Assembly: GCA_039707655.1 (NCBI GenBank)
Contig: CM077673.1
Location: 9,372,001 to 9,436,000, forward strand
Source: Elymus sibiricus
Taxonomy: Eukaryota > Streptophyta > Magnoliopsida > Poales > Poaceae
DNA: 64,000 bases
Direction of reading: 5' to 3'
The number at the start of each line of letters is the position of its first letter. The first letter of the stretch is position 1. This document shows, piece by piece, positions 10,307 to 20,689 of this stretch. Made by a program: the position numbers and the translations under genes. The notes under the pieces were generated by a model that did not search any database, was not told where the DNA came from, and saw only the letters and a list, made by a program, of their open reading frames with translations.

Positions 10307-11331
10307 GGGAAACGGTAGAGCTCATCCGACCGCCACCTCATCCGTTGGATCGTTCTTCCATCGGACGGACCATAGCGCAATTCTCTTCCACGCGTCCACG
10401 CGTTATGACTCAACTCGTTTGTAACATGGGCCATGTTGCAAGCTGCCGACCGCAAAATGGCTCAGGTCGCGGATTTATTTCTTGCTTGCGTTCTTTTGTC
10501 TGCCACATGTCCCTGCCCACCTTCAGCTTATCCATCCAGAAACATCTCAGGGATCCTCATCGTCCCACCTCCCCCCCCCCCCCCCCCCCCTCTCTCTCTT
10601 ACTCTCAGCACCTACCGCTGCACAATCTGGGAGGCCACTCAATGCAGTCCATGGCACTTCTGCAAGCGCACCTAAGCATGGCGGGAGAGAGGACCCATGG
10701 CGGCGCGCCCTCCCACCAACAGGCGGCAACCCACGCGTATGTCGGGCTCCCTCCGATGACTTGCGTCGCCCCCTCTTCTTTGGATTCGACGGGTTACCTC
10801 CACCGACGAGGGATCCGATGTTCCTCTGGCGAGGAGGTCGTGCTCCCCCACCTCAACCATGCCTCCTCAAGCTCCTCTCGAGACGGTCACCCACCGGTGA
10901 TGGCTCCCCTGCTTCTCTTCCAAGGACACGCCCATGAAGGCCACCAGCAGGGGATCAGTGAGGTGTTGTGATTGCAACAAGGGAGAGTTGTGATGGCTGG
11001 AACCCGGTTTTTTAACATGGTCATGTTGCGGCTGCAACGTAGGGGGGGGGGGGGGGGGCTGCAATCTCTCGGTTTGCAGCATGGGCCATGGTGCAAACTC
11101 CTGAGCACAACATGGCTCGTGTTACGGACTGGACCCATCCGGTTTGCAACATGTGTCATGTTGAAAACTCCCGCACACGACATGGATTATGTTGCAAAGC
11201 AGCTGGGAGGAGGACGAGGCGGTGCGTCACGGGGATGAGGGAATCCGACGACTGATGATGCAATGATGTAATGGTGGATGAGGCGGTGGATCTTTTCCAG
11301 TTTTTCAGCCGGCCAACACATAGCATCGTCC
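10307..11331. mobile_element. Mutator-like non-autonomous element with GCAACA/TGTTGC motifs
   Basis: A perfect 9-bp duplication ATCTTATAT flanks it (10298-10306 and 11332-11340), and the element is absent from the paralogous site in copy 1. It starts GGGAAACGG and ends so that the reverse complement starts GGACGATGC, with weak terminal inversion (atccaccgcctcatcc on the right, accgccacctcatccg on the left). The interior is GC-rich, with a C20 run at 10571-10590, a G17 run at 11042-11058 and several near-palindromic words such as aacatgggccatgttgcaa. The 208-codon plus-strand frame at 10345-10971 has no recognisable domain and is not called as a gene; capture of a host fragment is possible. 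Confidence 0.78.
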
Positions 11332-11405
11332 ATCTTATATTTTTATTTACTAATTGGAGGCGCCAATGAAGCATCCATGTTGGCTGAGTATAATAATGTG
11401 CCTCT

Positions 11406-12953
11406 GAGATAATTGCATCTATAGTCCTTGTACTCGCTGGTGAGGTCCAACTTGGTCCTGGAACCTGCGTATTGCTTCAATAGGTCCCGGTACATGAAAA
11501 TACGTAATCAATACGGTCCCTAAGGTTGAAACGTCAGTCCTAGCTATACATGTTGCATACGTATCTCGTATTTCCGTAGGTGATATGTGTCAGCTTAGCC
11601 CACGGCCCATACGTTAGTGGGCCAAGAAATAATAAAAGGGAAAAAAGAAATAACAAAAGTGAAACAAGGAACTTGAAGCGAAGTGGAGATTTGAACCCAC
11701 GATCTCTCGCCCAATCGCTAGGCGAGCTAGCCACCACGAGAAGTGCGTGATCGTTCTTAGTATGGCGATGCACACTCTATTATCGGCAACTTTCTCGTTT
11801 AAAAAAAATCATGAATCTACAAAATGTTCATGCGTTTTTCTAAAAAGAAAAAAATGTTAATCGATTCATAAAATGTTCATGATGCAAAAAATAAAAGTTT
11901 GTCTCTACAAATAATGTCCATGAATTTTTAAAAAATATTCAAAACTTGTCAGCGAGTTCCAAAAAACATGTACGCAATTTTAAAAAGTCATAAATTCTTA
12001 AAAAAATTGCAACTTCAAAACTATGGTGAACATTTTCCAATTCGATGAATAAATTTTAAATTCGAAAAATGTTCACCCAAATTTGTAAAAATGATTACCG
12101 GTTTGACAAATTTCATGAATTATAAAATATTCGTAATTTGAAAAATTATGTACGTAGTGGGTGGAGGGGGGTACGGTCCAGGTCGCTCATGCGTACCCCC
12201 CTGCGCCCAATACGTAGAGAATTTTTGAAATTGCGGATATTTTTAATTCATATTTTTTTCCAAATTCGTGAATATTTTTTGAATTCGCGTACATTTTTTG
12301 GAACACATCAACAGGTTTTTATGCATAGGCGAACATTTCTTGAAGCTTGGGAAAAACTTTCAAATACATAAACATTTTTTGTTTCTGACGAACATTTTTT
12401 TGAATTCATGAATATGTTTTCGCATCAGTGAACCTTTAAAAAAATGGAATATTTTTAAATTTCCTACATTGTTTTGAACATTTTTTAGAAATTCGTGGAC
12501 AATTTTTGTAGACATGAACCTTTATTTTTTAATCTTGAACATTTTTTGAATCGATGAACGTTTTAAAAAAAACTCAGGAACATTTTATAAATTGACAAAC
12601 TTTTTAAAAAACGAAACCGTACATATCATAAGGTGTGCATCCCCGCAATTTATCAGAAGAAGTCCCTTAGTCTGGTGGCTTGCGCCCGCGACTCCTGTTG
12701 TCGCCCATTTTGTTTTAATTTTCCTATTTCTTACTTCCACTGACATATGGGTCCTGTGGCCCCGTGCTGACGTGTCATACAGGAGAATACACGATACGTA
12801 TGCAATACGTACAGTCAGGACTATTGTTTCAACCTTAGGGACCGTATTAATCACGTATTTTCATGTACCGGGACCATATTGAAGCAAAACGCAAGTTCCA
12901 GGACCAAGTTGAACATCGCCAGCGACTACGAGGACTATAGATGCAATTATCTC
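11406..12953. mobile_element. Long-TIR DNA element, probably Mutator-like
   Basis: The ends are inverted repeats of roughly 190 bp beginning GAGATAATTGCATCTATAGT (left from 11406, right ending at 12953). The flanking 9-mers tgtgcctct and cacgcctct match at 6 of 9 positions, the differences all being transitions, so a decayed 9-bp duplication is possible but not proven. The interior is AT-rich with many aatgttcat words and carries no transposase, so the element is non-autonomous. A tRNA-like patch lies at about 11680-11750. Confidence 0.72.
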
Positions 12954-13070
12954 CACGCCTCTTCGTCGTGTGCAAGTCATTTTCCCGACAAATCGTTCTC
13001 TCAATTCCCTTCTAAAATGCAAAAAGGAAAGAAGTAAAGGGAGTCTTCTCCTCCCGATCTAGTGGCAATT

Positions 13071-14020
13071 TTTCGCAATTGGATAGCCATCGCGTTGTCC
13101 ATTCCAACTATGGAGAAGTCATATCTTCATTTGCATGATCTCTCCGCGTCGTGGAGATTGGGCACCATGACAATGATGGTCACCGATGTTTGCTTTGTCT
13201 CCATATGTCAAGGTTGAACATTATTATAAAACTGTGGATCATGCATGCTTGCTAATCAATTATAAAATGTGAAGGGCGTGGACTGAAAATTTGAACAAAA
13301 AAGAATGAAAAACCAAGGAACGCCATCTAGTGAGAGAGAGAGAGAGAGATAAGTGTATTTATAGGCAAATTGCCGCTTTTCAATATTTGAAGGCATATTG
13401 CCGCGTTTCACCTGGCATACTCTAGATTTTTCTATTAGTTATTACTAAGGTACACATCCGTACATTAAAATATTTATGAATACATACATTAGACCCATAT
13501 ATTATAGACTTAAATAGACACAAGCATATGTAAGACACATTATGATACGCCTAAGTAGTGCAAAATATTCCTAAATGAATGTGGAATTAATATCTTTGAT
13601 GTTCCCTAGAATTAAATTAATTTTGGTTCAGTCAAATGTTTTTAAACAAGATTTAGTCATAATGGAATCCAAAAACAGTGTTCTAATTTAGCATTGATAT
13701 GTAGTTTGTGTTATTGAATAAATAACAAAGAAAAAAAATGAAATTATTTAATAAAAGCTGTATAAATGGAAAATGTTTTTTAGCGACATTTGTAAGTAAG
13801 TAAAAATGTTTAGTGTAAATTGTAGATGTTTTTTTTTGCAAAAAATAGGGAGACTTCATTTTGAGTGCGCCTAATATGCCGCGAGGCCGCGAGGCTATGA
13901 CTAACTTTATTTTGAGTGCGCCTAATCTCTCATGGATCCTCTAACATCAGTAATTGGATGTCTTGCACAAGTGCCCGGTATCTTGAGCGGTCCTCAGTAC
14001 TCCCGTTTAACATCGAGACT
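13071..14020. other. AT-rich intergenic stretch with (GA)n microsatellite
   Basis: A short GA repeat lies at 13331-13349. The rest shows no coding signal, no clear terminal repeats and only short direct words (gagtgcgcctaat at about 13863 and 13915). Confidence 0.5.
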
Positions 14021-14025
14021 GCCTC

Positions 14026-14339
14026 ACCCTAAACCCTAAACCTCGGTACTCGACGACAGCGATAGCGGGCAGAAACGTTGTCGTCGTCGACGACGGCGGC
14101 CAGAAGGAAAGAGGATGTTCTACTCGCAGAACCTCCTCTCGCGGAGGACACCCCTCGGCTATATAGCATTTCGCGTTTGTTTTGTTCCCGAGCAAGCGTT
14201 TCGTGGTTCGATCCGCTCGGTCGCCGCACTCTAAACCCTAAACCGCCGCAGGATGGGCGCCACGATCCGCGCCAAGATCGACCGCAAGCAGCTGGACGAG
14301 ATCGATATCGTTAAAATCTGGTATATTTCTCCCGAATGA
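14026..14339 (+). pseudogene. Possible 5' gene fragment with telo-boxes
   Basis: Two telo-box words (ccctaaaccctaaacc at 14027-14042 and ctaaaccctaaacc at 14231-14244) precede an ATG at 14253 in good context. From it a short basic/acidic frame beginning MGATIRAKIDRKQLDE runs 28 codons to TGA at 14337, or could be spliced at the GT at 14321. Telo-boxes are typical of promoters and leaders of ribosomal and translation-related plant genes. No continuing exon is seen before the hairpin element begins, so this is probably the broken 5' end of a gene or a captured fragment. The protein family is not recognised. Confidence 0.4.
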
Positions 14340-14429
14340 TTTAGTTGTCGCGAATCAATGATTTAGCCAAGTCTAGTTTTGTCATAACATGTGTATAATT
14401 ATGGGAGAATATCATACGGAAACCAACAT

Positions 14430-14775
14430 TCGGTGGAAACCGATGAAAACCACGAAAAATATATTTTGAAAAGCTTCAAAAAAATCTGAAAAAAATACGG
14501 GATGTTAAGAGGATGATGTTTTATTGCCACGCCAAATTTCAAGTTGAAACACATTACGAGATGTGAGCTATGAAAAAGACAAAATTAGCATTGAATAGTG
14601 CCGAACAGTAATGTCACTATTCAGGGCTGAAATTTGTCTTTTTCATAGCTCACATCACGTAATGTGTTTCAATTTGAAATTTTGCGTGGCAATAAAACAT
14701 CACCCTCTTAACATCCCATATTTTTTTCAGATTTTTTTGAAACTTTAAAATATGTCTTGGTCACCGTGGAAAGTC
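14430..14775. mobile_element. Foldback element: long imperfect hairpin
   Basis: The arms, about 14430-14605 and 14628-14775, are reverse complements with roughly 90% identity by eye (for example gggatgttaagagg..gatg against catc..cctcttaacatccc). They are separated by a short loop around gaacagtaatgtcactattc. There is no coding capacity. A transcript of either strand would fold into a long hairpin. Confidence 0.75.
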
Positions 14776-15155
14776 ATCTTCTGCTCCCGAGCTCGAATGA
14801 ACAGTAAAATCGAAAAAATAAATGAAAAATCATTTAAAAAACTCTGATTTTTTGCGGTACAAACATTGATAAAAAATTTAAGTGCCCATCAAATTTCATC
14901 TTGAAAAGACATTCGTGAAAGTCGTGGCTAAAAAAACAAAATCATCACTTCAAAATGCTTTCGAAAATAACATTTTTGAAGCATCATTTTTTTTTTGCCA
15001 GGCCTTCCGAAAATGTGATTTCAAGATGATTTTTTGTGAGCATATAAAACTTTTGTCAATGTTTACACCAAAAAAATTCAGAATTTTTTGATTTTTTTCT
15101 TGATTTTACTATTCATAGGGATCATTTGAGCCCGAGCTCAAAAACTTCACACCTT
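14772..15155. mobile_element. MULE-type MITE (relative of the 439-808 element)
   Basis: The left end contains ctgctcccgagctcgaatga and acagtaaaatcg; the right end contains tttactattcatagg and gagcccgagctc, in inverted orientation. The interior is symmetric (gcatttttgaag type words) and AT-rich. Exact borders and target duplication were not resolved. Confidence 0.6.
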
Positions 15156-15387
15156 ACATAAAGGAATAGAGAGAGTATCAATTTAATAAAATGGCTTCAA
15201 TTTAGATTTAAGTATTATATGATGGTTCTAGAATTTGTTTTCCATATTCTGGCCCTAGGAGTCTTGGCGTCTCTGATAGTGTTTTTGACGCCTATAAGAA
15301 GGTGTGACGTAGATTTCATTGTTGTTTTATGTAGGGTCATGTCATTCTCGTTAACATGGATAGAAAACTTTCGTGCGGTATATGATA

Positions 15388-15497
15388 CTCCTTCCGTCCG
15401 GAATTGCTTGTCATCGAAACGGATAAAAATGGATGTATTTAAAACTAAAATATATCTAGATACATCCTCTCCAACAAGTAATTTCGGACGGAGGAAG
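15388..15497. mobile_element. Stowaway MITE
   Basis: 110 bp with ends CTCCTTCCGTCCGGAATT and an inverted match, flanked by TA (15386-15387 and 15498-15499). The interior is a near-perfect palindrome (ggatgtatttaaaac / atatatctagatacatcc). It contributes most of the C-terminal half of the 112-codon frame at 15219-15557, which is therefore not called. Confidence 0.88.
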
Positions 15498-15499
15498 TA

Positions 15500-17002
15500 T
15501 AAATTATACTATTGCTCACTATGTATTATTACATGTGTGAGTCAGTCTAGATGGTAAGCTATAGGCGAGCAGGTAGTATGTCATGGGTTGTAGTTCCAAA
15601 AGAAATAATTTCTTTTTTCATTTTTCATTTTTTATACCATATAATTAGCTCTCTTTTTTTAGAAACATTCCATAGAATTAGCTCAATCTTTTTTTTTTTT
15701 TTTGAAACTGAATTAGCTCAATCTTAAAGTAGAGAGTTTGGTCGAAAGTAAAATGATGATGGGCCGGAGGAACACTTGACACTAGAATGCCCACAACACA
15801 AGTGCGTCGTTGGCCCAACCAGATCTCGCCGTCGCCATGGACCTTCCTCTCCTCCTCCGCACGCCGTCATCCTCCTCCATCTACGGAATCCCTCCCTTCC
15901 CCCTCAAAAAAACTATCTGAATTCTGAAATACATTTACTTACTTATTTACTTACCCTCGATGACACATTTATGTTTATAGCTCAGCTGCAACTTTCGACG
16001 GAGATCTTCCAGCATGTGAGGGCCTAGTTGATTAGGTACTTCTCTCAAAAAAAAAAAAAAAAAAGTTGATTAGGTACTATGGTAGACATGCATCCGTTTG
16101 ATTAGACGTGCTGTTCCATTCAGCCAAACAATAAGGTGGGATAGCTAACAATAATTCTGCCCTGTCTAGGAATCCTGAAAAGGGTAGCAAGTACTTCTCA
16201 CTGAGCTGCTCTTTGCAGAACATGATGATGTAAAGATTGTCATCTAAGTTGCTCATGTCTGCTCTGCTAGAGTGGTTAGCACCTGATTGCTTTGCAGGCA
16301 TGCTAGGACCAGGGATAAACACGAGATGCTAGCAGGTAGCCATTATTGGAATTTGATTGAGTAGTACTTTTCTAGATAATGTTGCGGTTTGTTCTGCTAA
16401 ATCTAGGATGTATCTCAGCTCCATGCATCCGAATTTCTTTCTCCCTGGAAAATTTTGAACTTCACTTTAGTAATGCTTAATATCAAGGGAATTTTCATAC
16501 TTGTGTCAGTCTACTGTGCATCCAAATGTCTCTCTTCATTGAAACTTTATACTACTTAAGTTCAGTAGTGCTGAGTATGAAAGGAATTTTCACTAGTCTG
16601 TCTGCACTGCACTGGAAGCAAGCATGGGTATGTGGAAAAAGCTGGAGATGCAAAGGCAAAGCAAAGCAAAGCTCTCAGGAAAGGAGAAAGGTGGCTGCAC
16701 TGCATGGCTGTTGCATGGAGTAAAAGTGAAACCAGCGAGCCAAATCTCACTCACCCCCACGTACACCATCACCCAGCAAGTCCAAGTGTACTCTGCACGT
16801 CCTACATGTGCCCCATGTGGGCAGCAACAACACCAAACAACTACTCGTCCTCGTATGTCTTTCTTACCCAACACTCCTCTGGGTCTCCTCCTGTACAAAA
16901 GGGCTCGCTCTCTTCTCAACCCAGAGCTAGCCAGGGAAGACGAAGCACAGCAATACCTCACAGTGAGTGATAATCCATCCACAAGCAGCAGCAGGTCCAC
17001 AC
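15500..17002. other. Intergenic and probable promoter region of the SOSEKI gene
   Basis: Short homopolymer T runs lie near 15690, and an oligo(A) insertion at 16041-16063 is described under findings. A degenerate direct repeat (gggaattttcatacttgtgtcagtc near 16488 against ggaattttcactagtctgtctg near 16582) lies upstream of the gene. No strong TATA box is seen; tgtacaaaagg near 16891 is a weak candidate. Polypurine words (aaagcaaagcaaagc) occur near 16662. Confidence 0.4.
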
Positions 17003-18959
17003 ATGTCGTTGGAGGATCCACGGAGCGCGATGGAGGGGAGGGCGAGGCGGCGCGCCAGCCCGGCCGGGACGCGCACCAAGGCTGTCAGGGTGGAGCCGGA
17101 GCCGCCGCCGCCGACAACGACCAGGAGGCACGAGCCAGGGAAGAGGGTGGCGGTGGTGTACTACCTCACCCGCAACCACCACCTGGAGCACCCGCACTTC
17201 ATGGAGGTGACCCTCGCCTCCCCACAAGGCCTCTACCTGCGAGGTTAGTTAGTTAGTAAGCTGCAACTAGTTTGTCGTAGGATGATGCCTTACCATGAAT
17301 GATTGCAATTTGTTCAGATGTGACTGGCCGGCTGGACGCCCTGAGGGGGAAGGGCATGGCAGCCAAGTATTCCTGGTCCTGCAAGAGGTAACCTACATAC
17401 ACACCCATCGATCGAATTGCGGTCGATCTCGAGACCCGTCTGTCGTCTGTTATCGAACAAGCATTGTGTTTAATCATAAGGCAACGATGCATTGCAGGAG
17501 CTACAAGACAGGGTTCGTGTGGCACGACCTGTCTGCGGATGATCTGCTGCTGCCCACGCAGGGCACCGAGTACGTCCTCAAGGGATCCGAGCTCCCATTC
17601 GAGCAGTCAAAGCCTCTGCCAATGCCAGGTATTAATTCCATGAATCATGAGCAACTGTAATCTGTTCCTACTATACGAACTGCGCTACTTAATCATGTAC
17701 TACCGTTTCAGATCGTCAGCAGAATAATGCAGAATGTGCAAAGGTCCAGGCCTGCAAGCCGGCTCGACAACAAGACTCGCCTCGTTCTTCTCCTGGATCA
17801 TCAAACCAGGGGTGGACTTCGAAGTCTCCATCTCCTACTCCTACAACTTATCCTGCTGTCCCAGTTATGAAAGAAGCAGTACCGCCGTCACCACCACCAC
17901 CACCACCACCCCAAACAACTACTCGTGCTGCTGTTGTTCCAGCCATCAAAGAGCACGCTGTGCCACCGCCACCTCCCCAGCCAGCATTGTTGTCATCACC
18001 GACCGCCTCCACCGCTGGGGATGAAGAGCAGTGCAGATTGCCACCACATTCAGGCTCATGAAGCAACTCGTCCCCCAAGACAAGCATGGCTTCTTCCTCG
18101 GGCACAAGCTCACCCAGCCCTACCAAACCCGCAGCGGCAGGGAGCGACGCGGCCACACAAACTGATGATAAAGCGAGGTGGGACGATGTGAAGCTGCAAC
18201 ACAGACAGGATACGGCAAGGGCATCATCATCGCCGGAAGGGCCAGAGATCGTCGTGGACGAGGAATCCCGTTGCACGCTTGCGCCCGCAGGGGAGCACCA
18301 GCCTCGTAGCAGGAGGAGCGGGACACTGCAGTCCCTGATACGGGCGGAGGCCGCCGGCAGGAGGAGGGCCCTGCCTCTGCCGGAGGAGGACGACAGGGCA
18401 GCAGCAGCAGCTGCTGCTGCTACGGGCGGCTCCGTCAGCGGCAGGCTGAAGCCGGCCAACATGCTGATGCGGCTCATGGCGTGCGGGCCGAACCATCCCG
18501 GCTTCGGGTTGGTGCAGAACTCATCGTACAAGCCGCGGTTCGCGCAGCTCGAGTACCCGTCGTCTCCGGAGCTGTCCCCACTCTGCGCGCTGAAGCCTGG
18601 AACCACCGGCGCGTCCACTGCCAGAGCTTCAGAGACAGAAAATTGCAGTGGCCGCCTGCTCGACGGTGCACTTAAACGCTCTTCTTCTTCGTCTCGCAGT
18701 CACCATGAAGGGTACGTAACGCCGATCGATCGCCTTGGACATAATTATCTGTCTGTACATATTCATGTCCCCATGCACTTCACCCATACCACATCGATCC
18801 TGAAGCTCAGAACACAATTGCAGAGTTGTTTGCGGAGAAGAGGCGTGGCCGGAAGGGGTTAACAACAACCTGTCGAGAAGCGCGAGCAAGAGGACGAGCG
18901 AGCCGTCGTCGGGGAGGATGGCCTCTTCTTCGAAGGTGGTGTCGTTCCGGGACGAATAG
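17003..18959 (+). CDS. SOK: SOSEKI-type polarity protein (DUF966) gene with an in-frame stop in exon 4
   Basis: Five exons fit GT/AG borders and phase: 17003-17243, 17318-17387, 17498-17628, 17712-18711 and 18824-18959 (TAG). Residues about 47-135 carry the SOSEKI DIX-like oligomerisation domain (VAVVYYLTRNHHLEHPHFME, then GFVWHDL and EYVLKGSEL). SOSEKI proteins polymerise through this domain and mark cell edges in plants. The C-terminal part has the family's conserved ATQTDD, TLQSLIRAEA and LKPANMLMRLMACGPNHPGF blocks and ends SSKVVSFRDE. A TGA at 18059-18061 (codon 264) lies in frame between the proline-rich linker and the C-terminal blocks, so the plain reading gives a 263-residue protein lacking them. 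The frame continues on both sides, so this may be a recent nonsense mutation (CGA to TGA fits), an unrecognised small intron, or a sequence error. The start is the ATG at 17003; longer upstream readings begin with GTG. The long ORF at 18086-18862 is the 3' part of exon 4 read into the last intron. Confidence 0.82.
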
Positions 18960-19292
18960 GCGATGAAGGTGGAAGAAATTAAGGTATAGGAAGTGGTACA
19001 AGATTAAATAGATCCGTTTTGATTGTGTCTCTGTTTTAACATTTGTGTAGTCCATGTTTGAGGATGTGTGCAATGCAACCAACTGATGATGAAAAACCGC
19101 AGGAAAAAATGCTTCAGGAGATCATCCACTGTATAATGAATTGCTCCAAGGAACTCAGTAGCACGTCTGTTTGGGTTTGGAACTGGATGCAGCTCCTTTT
19201 CTTCTTCTTCTTCTTGTTCTTGTTTGGCTGTGAATTTAGTGCGGATCAGAGGTAATAACCATCACACGATGTTGTTGATCGGGAGTTTAGTA

Positions 19293-19362
19293 CTCCCTCC
19301 GTTCCATAATTCTTGTTGTGGTTTGAACTAAAACCACGACAAGAATTATGGATCGGAGGGAG
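19293..19362. mobile_element. Stowaway MITE downstream of the SOSEKI gene
   Basis: 70 bp, almost perfectly palindromic, ends CTCCCTCCGTTCCATAATTC and inverted match, TA on both sides (19291-19292 and 19363-19364). It lies about 330 bases after the SOSEKI stop, so it could be in the 3' UTR. Confidence 0.9.
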
Positions 19363-19755
19363 TAGCTAGCTATATATATATATATGTTGGCAGTTACAGT
19401 AGTTGTTACAGAATGTACTAGCAGGTAGTGCTAGGTATATATGTTGGCAGTAACGCTTGTCGTGAAAATAATAATGAAAATGTTGTTGTTGTTGTACTTG
19501 TACTGAGGTTTGCTTTGAGAGCAAGTAAGGAAGGAAGGAACCAAGTAATGAAATTTGGTGGTCTAGTTAGTTACACTTAGCAGTAATGGTTGTGGAGCAC
19601 AAATGCAGGCTGACCGAGATTCAGATCTGGCAGCTACCACTCAACTCAACTCACTGTATTAGGGAGCAGAGCACAGCAGAGTAGTACTCTTCTCTACTCC
19701 ACCGCTACCATCAGTAGTGGTATTTCCCTTCTACTGTATGATATTCAGATCTGTA

Positions 19756-19880
19756 CTGCTCCCTTCGTCTGAAAGTACTCGTCGCAGAAATGGAATGGAT
19801 GTATCTAGACGTTTTTTTTAGTTCTACATACATTTATTTATATCCATTTTTTTACGACATATAATTCGGGACGGAGGGAG
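19756..19880. mobile_element. Stowaway MITE
   Basis: 125 bp with ends ctgctcccttcgtc and gggacggagggag, TA at 19754-19755 and 19881-19882, and a palindromic middle around tctagacg...ctacataca. Confidence 0.8.
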
Positions 19881-19975
19881 TATTTTGTTTCTATGTGTGT
19901 GTGTAAAAAACATGCATTTCATGGTTAATAGCTGCACAAAAAAATCATGTGACTTCGTATGACAATCAGGAGGTG

Positions 19976-20340
19976 GTTAAATAAAATCACGGACGCATCT
20001 GATGGTACAAAAAAATGAGCTGTAAATTACAATATGATCCTGACTGAACCAGTGACAAAACATAACCTTGGAGTTGGAGGATGACATAGTGTGTAGTCTC
20101 TCTCTCTCTACTACTACTGCTGCTGCTGCTACTGCTGTTACTAGCGGTGGTGGTAAATTTAAGAAACGCCGCCATCCCACGATTCGCAGCACCACAAACC
20201 AAGAGTGACAGCGATATGGATCTGTGAATGATGGAGTTGGTGGCACTGCACTGCACTGGACCAGCATATGCATGCATGGTTCATTTGTCAACCTTAAAAT
20301 GGCGAAGCATGAGAGCTTGGCTTGTTCTGAGTGAGTGTGG
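19976..20340. repeat. Unidentified triplicated unit, copy 1
   Basis: Shares with 22207-22925 and 24326-25030, in the same order, the words ggtac..aaaatgagct, gtgacaaaacata, atgacatagt/atgacgtagt, gtggtaaa.tta, aagaaa.gc, and cagcgatatggat. No conserved open frame spans the copies. The minus strand of this copy has a 141-codon frame (19977-20402) that is not maintained in the others. Could be a non-coding transcript unit or an unknown repeat. Confidence 0.45.
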
Positions 20341-20689
20341 CATGGCACCGGCACGTGTTTGATTATTGGCTTCCACAAAGGCTTTCCCGTTTCGCCATGC
20401 ACGCTCGCTACATATTCGACTACTCTCTCTGTACCTAAATAATTATGGTTTTTTTTTTTTGCGGGGTACCTAAATAATTATAGTTAGGAAGAACTTGTCA
20501 TGAGATGCTTCATCTTTTCGGCGAATTCTGAGTCATCCAGCTCAGCAGCCGCGAGATCGTTGACGGTGAGCCCTCGGTTCTGGAGCTTTCCTATCTTTTC
20601 TTTTTTAGTGGTTGGAGCTCTCCTATCTTCTTCATCAAAATATCTTCACCTCGATCATCACTTTCTTGGTGGGCTCAGCGCAACCCAAC

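Larger units (their letters stand above)
9480..13070. repeat. Duplicated segment, copy 2, with two later insertions
   Basis: Partner of 4330-5440. The alignment is broken by the MULE at 10307-11331 and by the long-TIR element at 11406-12953, and resumes at 12954 (cacgcctcttcgtcgtg) through about 13065 (ctcctcccgatctagtgg). Confidence 0.75.

Noticed and set aside
11680..11750. tRNA-like sequence on the minus strand (B-box gggttcaaatctcc, D-arm-like gtggctagctcg)
   Set aside because: No paired acceptor stem or convincing anticodon arm; it is part of a repeated DNA element, so at most a tRNA-derived relic.
14027..14244. Interstitial telomere sequence
   Set aside because: Only two short CCCTAAA-type words; they fit telo-boxes of a plant gene leader better than a telomere relic.
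15776..16027. 83-codon frame and a short ATG frame near 15837 (MDLPLLLRTPSSSS)
   Set aside because: Short, low-complexity, without homology that I can recognise or a continuing exon.
16624..17256. 210-codon plus-strand frame
   Set aside because: Runs out of phase with the conserved DIX-like domain and ignores the intron border at 17244.
17848..18618. 256-codon minus-strand frame
   Set aside because: Antisense shadow of SOSEKI exon 4, caused by GC-rich and proline/serine codons.
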